Shown one piece after another: positions 6,023 through 10,069 of a DNA stretch of 10,069 nt. Within the stretch, counting starts at the first letter, position 1; each line of letters opens with the position of its first letter. Under the pieces are notes generated by a model. It was given only the letters and a program-made list of their open reading frames with translations. It ran no database searches and was not told the origin of the DNA. Source of the stretch: Chloroflexota bacterium (lineage in GTDB: Bacteria; Chloroflexota; Dehalococcoidia; SHYB01; JACPQI01); contig JACPQI010000126.1 in assembly GCA_016190545.1 (NCBI GenBank), forward strand, positions 1-10,069, given 5' to 3'. Both the position numbers and the translations under genes were made by a program.

Positions 6023-8478
6023 AAGCGCGGGGCATCACGCTAAACCGTTCGTTTGTTGTTCTCATGGCGCTGGTCCTGGCGGTGGGCCTTCCGGTCTTCG
6101 GTGGGCGGCATCGCGTGTTTGCCCACGCCAACTTGTCGCGGGCGGAGCCAGCGCCGGATACGGCGCTGGCAGACCCGCCGCAGCGAGTGGCCATCTGGTT
6201 CACTGAGCCTCTTGAGCCGGCCTTCAGCGAGGTCCGGGTGCTAGACGCCCGGGGCAGACAGGTGGACAACCGGGACAGCGCGGTAGACCGAAGCGACCGC
6301 ACGGCCATGACTGTGACGCTGCCGCCTCTGCCGGAAGGCGTATATACGGTGGCGTGGAAGAACCTTTCCGCTGTCGATGGCCACTCCGTGCGTGGCTCCT
6401 ACGTCTTCTCCATCCGCGTGCCCATCAGCAGCCAGCCCGCCGCGCAGGCGACCTCCAGCCAGCCGTTGCTGCAATCGAAGGCGGACCCAGTGTTCCGCTG
6501 GCTTGCGCTTCTTGGGGTCCTCTCACTTTTCGGCGGGCTTGCCTTCTCGCTGCTCATCGTGCGGCCGGTGCTGAAGGCGGAGGAGGTCAATGACGCTGTG
6601 CGCCAAAGGCTTATTCTTCTCACGGCCCGGACGCAGCGTGTACTCTGGCTTTCCGCCGCGCTTTTCCTCCTTGCGTCCGTGGGGCAACTGTTGTCGCAGG
6701 CCGCCGCAGTAAAGGGCGTAGGCCTGTTCGAGGCCTTCAGCAGCGTGGGGGCAGTGCTCACGGATACAGCGTGGGGCGACTGGTGGCTCAGGCGCATCGG
6801 CCTGCTGGCGGCTGCAGCGCTTGCGCTAGCGGCGGCTGCGGGGGCCGCGCGCAAGGACTACTCCAAACTGGAGTTTGCTCTCCGATGGCTCGCGCTTGGA
6901 GTGCTTGGCGGTATATTGTTCACCATCAGTTGGGTGAGCCATGCCGCAGCCACGCCCGGCCTGAAGACCCAGGCGGTTTTCTCCGACTATGTACACTTGC
7001 TGGCCGCCGCCTTCTGGGTGGGTGGACTCTTCCAACTGGCCCTCGGCCTGCCGCTGCTCAAGGCGTTGCCGGATAGGGAGCGGCGGGAGGTCTCATCTCT
7101 TCTGGTACCGCGATTCTCGGTCATGGCCGTGCTCAGCGTAGGCGCGCTTGCAATTACCGGCCTGTACAGCAGCTACGCCCAGGTGACGGCGTTGCGGGCA
7201 GCGACTACTCCCTACGGCTATACGCTGATTGCGAAGCTGCTCCTCATCGTGCCGCTGCTGGCGCTGGCGGCGCTCAACCTGCTGTGGGTACGTCCTCGGC
7301 TGACCAAGGACGGAGCGGCGAGCGGGCGATTGCGCCGCTTCGTCGTGGGGGAGGCAGCGCTAGCGGCTCTGGCGCTGCTGGCCGTGGGTATGCTTACCGG
7401 CCTAGAGCCGGCGCGGCAGGTGGCGTCCCGCCAGGAGGCCGAGCAGGGACAGAAGCTGGTATTCACGGACAACGTGGAGAGTCGTCAGATCAAGATTCAG
7501 GTAGAGCCTGGGACTGTCGGCTACAACCAGGTCCTCGTTTCTCTGAAGGACCGGCTGGGCAAGCCGGTTGACGGGGCCGCGGCTACTCTTCGTCTCACCT
7601 ACCAGGGTTCGGATATCGGCAGCGACGAATTGCCCGCTCATCCGCTGGGCGACGGGCTTTACCACCAGGTGGTGTCGTTCGGCATCGCGGGCTCGTGGCA
7701 GCTGGGACTCCTGGTGCAGAGCGAGGGGGCCTTCGACGCGAGGGCGGCGTTTCGCTTTGACGTGATATCAGCAGGCGCGGCGGCCAGCGACGTCATCCTG
7801 CCCTCGCAGAACGCCGGCAAGTTGCTGTGGGGTGGGGCGCTCGCGCTGATGGGTCTCCTGTTTTTGGTTGTCGGCTTTCGCTTGACCGGCTTGGCAGGCG
7901 CGGGGGTTACGGTGACCGGGGCGGTTGGAGCCGTTGTCGGCCTTTTTTGGGCGGGTGTGAGCCTTGGTGGATTGGGGACCCAGGAGGCCATGCGCAATCC
8001 CTTCCCTCCCAATGCGGAGTCCATTGCAATAGGTCAGAGCCTCTATACAGAAAACTGTGTCACGTGCCACGGCGTAACGGGGAAAGGGGATGGTCCTGGG
8101 GCCGTCGGCCTCAACCCGCCGCCTCTGGACTTGCGGGTGCATGTTCCTTTGCACCCCGAGCGCGACCTTTTTCGGTTCATCAAAGACGGCATACCGGACA
8201 CGGCTATGCCTGTGTGGGACGCCAAGCTCAGCGACGATGAGATATGGCATCTGGTGAACTACCTCCAGACCCTTGCCGATACAGGCGCTGAAACGACAGC
8301 CAATACTATCTCCGTCAATCAGCTTCCGCCGCTTATCTCGCTGGGGTCCTCCCCGGTCCTGGCCCCGGACTTCACGCTGGTTGACCAGCATGGCGAGCAG
8401 CGGTCGCTCCCACTGCCCAACGACTTGCCCTTTGTACAGCGCGTGGATTCGCGCAGCATTGGACGGCTTGGGGGATAA
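6019..8478 (+). CDS. CopC-CopD-FixH/YtkA-like-cytochrome c fusion, running into a broken SCO domain
   Basis: An 819-residue multidomain protein. A signal peptide ends at VFA, leaving His36 as the mature N-terminus. Residues 36-135 form a CopC domain: HANL start, VAIWFTEPLEP, and D120-G-H122 in AVDGHSVRGSY. His36, Asp120 and His122 match the Cu(II) histidine-brace ligands of CopC. Residues 155-463 form a CopD-type copper-transport membrane domain of about 8 spans. Residues 475-585 form a FixH/YtkA-like beta domain. Two more spans (about 602-655) precede a class I cytochrome c: haem motif C680-V-T-C683-H684 and likely axial Met730 in TAMPVW. From 783 the chain begins a SCO1/SenC fold (APDFTLVDQHGEQ) but leaves its frame near residue 796 and ends in 23 unrelated residues. 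Expected work is periplasmic copper capture, transport and redox or delivery for oxidase assembly; this is inferred. The frame stays open upstream to 5764, but 6019 is supported by the ATGA overlap and the signal peptide. Confidence 0.85.
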   Translation: MKARGITLNRSFVVLMALVLAVGLPVFGGRHRVFAHANLSRAEPAPDTALADPPQRVAIWFTEPLEPAFSEVRVLDARGRQVDNRDSAVDRSDRTAMTVTLPPLPEGVYTVAWKNLSAVDGHSVRGSYVFSIRVPISSQPAAQATSSQPLLQSKADPVFRWLALLGVLSLFGGLAFSLLIVRPVLKAEEVNDAVRQRLILLTARTQRVLWLSAALFLLASVGQLLSQAAAVKGVGLFEAFSSVGAVLTDTAWGDWWLRRIGLLAAAALALAAAAGAARKDYSKLEFALRWLALGVLGGILFTISWVSHAAATPGLKTQAVFSDYVHLLAAAFWVGGLFQLALGLPLLKALPDRERREVSSLLVPRFSVMAVLSVGALAITGLYSSYAQVTALRAATTPYGYTLIAKLLLIVPLLALAALNLLWVRPRLTKDGAASGRLRRFVVGEAALAALALLAVGMLTGLEPARQVASRQEAEQGQKLVFTDNVESRQIKIQVEPGTVGYNQVLVSLKDRLGKPVDGAAATLRLTYQGSDIGSDELPAHPLGDGLYHQVVSFGIAGSWQLGLLVQSEGAFDARAAFRFDVISAGAAASDVILPSQNAGKLLWGGALALMGLLFLVVGFRLTGLAGAGVTVTGAVGAVVGLFWAGVSLGGLGTQEAMRNPFPPNAESIAIGQSLYTENCVTCHGVTGKGDGPGAVGLNPPPLDLRVHVPLHPERDLFRFIKDGIPDTAMPVWDAKLSDDEIWHLVNYLQTLADTGAETTANTISVNQLPPLISLGSSPVLAPDFTLVDQHGEQRSLPLPNDLPFVQRVDSRSIGRLGG

Positions 8479-8818
8479 GGGGAAGCAAGTCCAGGTCGTG
8501 GCGGTATCCGTGGACCCCGATCGCGACACAGTGGAACGGCTGAAAGAGTACACGATGGAAAGGGATTGGCCCGCCAACTGGTTCTTCGTGACGGGAGGGT
8601 TGGACGAAGTTGGCGGGGTCTTGGATGCGTACAGAATTGCAGCCTACAAGCAGCAACTTCCGGAGAAGTTGAAAGGCCTGGTCTTAGGAGATTACGAAGT
8701 TGTGCACCGGGCTGCAGTTCTCCTGATCAATCCAGACGGCTATATCTACGACATCCTGCGGGGAACTGACTGGACTTCTGAACAGCTAGCCGAAAAGCTG
8801 AAGCCTGCGCTGAGGTAG
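8405..8818 (+). pseudogene. SCO1/SenC copper chaperone domain, frame-shifted C-terminal part
   Basis: This segment is read one base later than the preceding fusion. It gives 137 residues with SHCPTTCPLYSAWIRAAL, VVAVSVDPDRDTVERLKEY, DAYRIAAYKQQ, VVHRAAVLLINPDGYI and LRGTDW. The two cysteines of the CxxxC copper motif (codons 8414-8416 and 8426-8428) and the distal copper-ligand His (8705-8707) are intact. SCO proteins insert copper into the CuA site of cytochrome oxidase or act as thiol-disulfide reductants. The N-terminal part of the fold is in the other frame at 8365-8404. From DQHG to the first Cys there are about 17 residues fewer than usual, so a loss of 3n+2 bases explains both the gap and the frame change. 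An ATG at 8390 could start this frame alone, but the product would lack export signals and a core strand. Confidence 0.75.
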
Positions 8819-8920
8819 CCCCCTTAAGCCAGGCTGCTCTGTCTAGCTTGACGATTTGTTTGGAAGTTTCCCCCTGTGTTTCGCACGTGACTAAAGGTTG
8901 AGCTCCTGTGTACCGGCGGC

Positions 8921-8949
8921 TTGACAGGCCCGTCATCCTGGATTACCGT
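8921..8949 (+). promoter_or_regulatory. Sigma-70 type promoter of the dehydrogenase gene
   Basis: A perfect -35 hexamer TTGACA (8921-8926) is followed after exactly 17 nt by TACCGT (8944-8949), which keeps the key T, A and final T of the -10 box. Transcription would begin near 8956, leaving a leader of about 27 nt that contains the GGGAG ribosome binding site. It indicates that the dehydrogenase is transcribed apart from the copper cluster. Confidence 0.5.
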
Positions 8950-8982
8950 TGTGCTATCTCGCGAAAGGTAGAGGGAGCAGCC

Positions 8983-9747
8983 ATGTCTGACCAATCGTTG
9001 TTCAGCTTGCAGGGCCGGGTGGCCATTGTCACGGGGGCCGGGAAGGGCATCGGGCGCGCCATCGCGCTGGGGCTGGCCGACGCCGGCGCGGACGTGGTAG
9101 CGGTCGCGCGCACCCAGAGCGACATCGACGCCGTGGCGGGCGAGGTCAAAGCCAAGGGGCGCCTGGCACTGGCGGCGCGGGCTGACGTCACGGTGGCCGG
9201 CCAAGTCGACCACATGGTGCGGCAGACGATGGATGCCTTCGGCCACATCGACATCCTCATGAACAACGTGGGGGGCGGCGCCTATTGCGAGGTGCTGGAC
9301 ATGGACGAGAAGACCTTTGACGCGATGATGGCGCTGAACTTGAAGAGCGCCTATCTGTGCAGCAGGGCCGTGGGGAAGGTCATGGTCCAGCAGCGCCGGG
9401 GCAGCATCGTGAACTTCAGCTCAGGCACATCGACGTGGGCGCGCAAGGGCCTGGCCCACTACGGGGCGTCGAAGGCAGCGGTGCACATCTTCTCTCAGGC
9501 CTTCGCTATCGAGGTGGGCAAGCACAACGTGCGGGTCAACGTGCTCATGCCCGGCACCACGGAGACGCCCCTCACCAAGGAGTATTACGCCACGAGGCCG
9601 GACGATTTGAAGCAAGGCCTCGCCAAGATACCGCTGGGTCGTCTGGGCCAGCCCGACGACTACGTGGGCACGGCTATTTACCTGGCCTCGGACGCCTCCG
9701 CCTTCGTGACCGGCGCCATCATTTGCGTCCGCGGCGGGGCCATATAA
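8983..9747 (+). CDS. Short-chain dehydrogenase/reductase (classical SDR)
   Basis: A 254-residue cytoplasmic NAD(P)-dependent oxidoreductase of the usual SDR length. It has the nucleotide-binding motif TGAGKGIG (17-24), the structural NNVG (94-97, Val in place of the common Ala) and a complete catalytic tetrad: Asn119, Ser147, Tyr160 and Lys164 in YGASK. Val/Ala residues follow strand 2 (DVVAVART), where an Arg at 43 may favour NADPH, though this is not decisive. The C-terminus has PLGRLGQPDDYVGTAIYLASDASAFVTG, typical of FabG-like and sugar or alcohol dehydrogenases. The substrate cannot be told. The ATG at 8983 has GGGAG a few bases upstream; the frame is open to 8908 but that extension looks non-coding. 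The gene converges on the amidohydrolase with 9 nt between the stops. Confidence 0.93.
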   Translation: MSDQSLFSLQGRVAIVTGAGKGIGRAIALGLADAGADVVAVARTQSDIDAVAGEVKAKGRLALAARADVTVAGQVDHMVRQTMDAFGHIDILMNNVGGGAYCEVLDMDEKTFDAMMALNLKSAYLCSRAVGKVMVQQRRGSIVNFSSGTSTWARKGLAHYGASKAAVHIFSQAFAIEVGKHNVRVNVLMPGTTETPLTKEYYATRPDDLKQGLAKIPLGRLGQPDDYVGTAIYLASDASAFVTGAIICVRGGAI

Positions 9748-9756
9748 AAGGCATTT

Positions 9757-10069
9757 CTACCTCCGGCTGAACCCGTAGAGCCGCGCCGTGTTGCCACCGG
9801 CGACCTTCGCCTGCTCCTTCTCCGGCACGCCTTTGAACATCTTGACCAGGAACTGCTGGCTTCGCGGGAAGGTGGCCTCCGGGTGCGGGTAGTCGGTGCC
9901 CCAGGCCAGCAGGTCGACGCCTATCTGGTCGCGCAGACGCACCGCCAAATCGTCTTCCTGGAAGCTGATGAAGACGTTGCGGCGGAAGAAATCGCTGGGG
10001 AGCATGCCGTTCTTGAAGCGTATCCAATCGGGACGCGGGATGCGCTGGGTGTAGAGGTAGTCCATGGAG
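9757..10069 (-). CDS. Amidohydrolase (metal-dependent, TIM-barrel), C-terminal fragment
   Basis: The minus strand is open from the right edge to a TAG at 9757, giving about 103 residues of C-terminal sequence. The visible motifs are PSDFFRRNVFISFQEDD, LAWGTDYPHPEATFPRS, KGVPEKEQAKVAGGN and TARLYGF, the usual ending of the amidohydrolase 2 family (ACMSD and related decarboxylases or hydrolases). The Asp of GTDYPHPE is the expected metal or catalytic aspartate. A methionine at 10065 is probably internal, since the catalytic barrel with its HxH must lie beyond the edge. Whether it hydrolyses or decarboxylates is not visible. Confidence 0.85.
   Translation of the reverse strand, partial: SMDYLYTQRIPRPDWIRFKNGMLPSDFFRRNVFISFQEDDLAVRLRDQIGVDLLAWGTDYPHPEATFPRSQQFLVKMFKGVPEKEQAKVAGGNTARLYGFSRR

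Noticed and set aside
7768..8577. Minus-strand frame of 269 codons opposite the cytochrome c and SCO region
   Set aside because: The plus strand carries CxxCH, TAMPVW and SCO motifs; the minus frame is low in recognisable structure and is a shadow.
8390..8818. A stand-alone SCO gene starting at the ATG at 8390
   Set aside because: The product would lack a signal or anchor and the first strand of the thioredoxin-like fold, whose sequence is visible just upstream in the other frame; a broken fusion explains it better.
8819..8850. A terminator after the SCO frame
   Set aside because: Only a weak AAGC/GCTT pairing with a 16-nt interior and no U-tract; not supportable.

Overview
This 10 kb window is bacterial, GC-rich and gene-dense, with no tRNA, rRNA, insertion sequence, integrase or CRISPR array visible. 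The gene set (ferredoxin-type nitrite/sulfite reductase, an OFA-like major facilitator, an amidohydrolase with a GTDYPHPE motif, a CopC-CopD fusion) would fit an environmental Chloroflexota lineage such as Dehalococcoidia/SAR202. That placement is an impression from protein style, not a measured assignment.

Layout. At the left edge (1-155, minus) is the N-terminus of a nitrite/sulfite reductase-like gene, divergent from a major facilitator transporter (479-1738, plus). Convergent with the transporter is a two-gene minus-strand unit: a CPA2-type cation/proton antiporter (4532-3168) followed 3 nt later by a sigma-70 gene of the RpoD type (3164-1761). Divergent from the antiporter runs a plus-strand cluster, 4676-8818. 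Then come a short-chain dehydrogenase with its own promoter (8983-9747, plus) and, convergent with it, the C-terminal end of an amidohydrolase (9757-10069, minus) cut by the right edge.

The cluster at 4676-8818 is the most interesting part. It encodes in order a His-rich membrane-anchored or secreted protein, an exported protein whose mature N-terminus is predicted to be histidine, a 47-residue single-span membrane protein, and a very large fusion: CopC (Cu(II) histidine-brace protein), CopD (copper-transport membrane domain), a FixH/YtkA-like beta domain, two more membrane spans, a class I cytochrome c domain, and the beginning of a SCO1/SenC copper chaperone. The rest of the SCO domain, including its CPTTC copper motif and distal His, lies in the next reading frame. 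About 17 family residues are missing at the break, so the sequence carries an internal deletion (3n+2 bases, about 50), a real lesion or an assembly error. Restored, the gene would make one polypeptide for capturing copper, moving it, passing electrons and delivering copper, probably to the CuA centre of a haem-copper oxidase. That role is inference from domain content.

Non-coding stretches are short. 156-478 holds the divergent control region with two GTTAAC palindromes and no gene that I can see. 4533-4675 holds a GC hairpin and the divergent start region. 8819-8982 holds a good sigma-70 promoter for the dehydrogenase.
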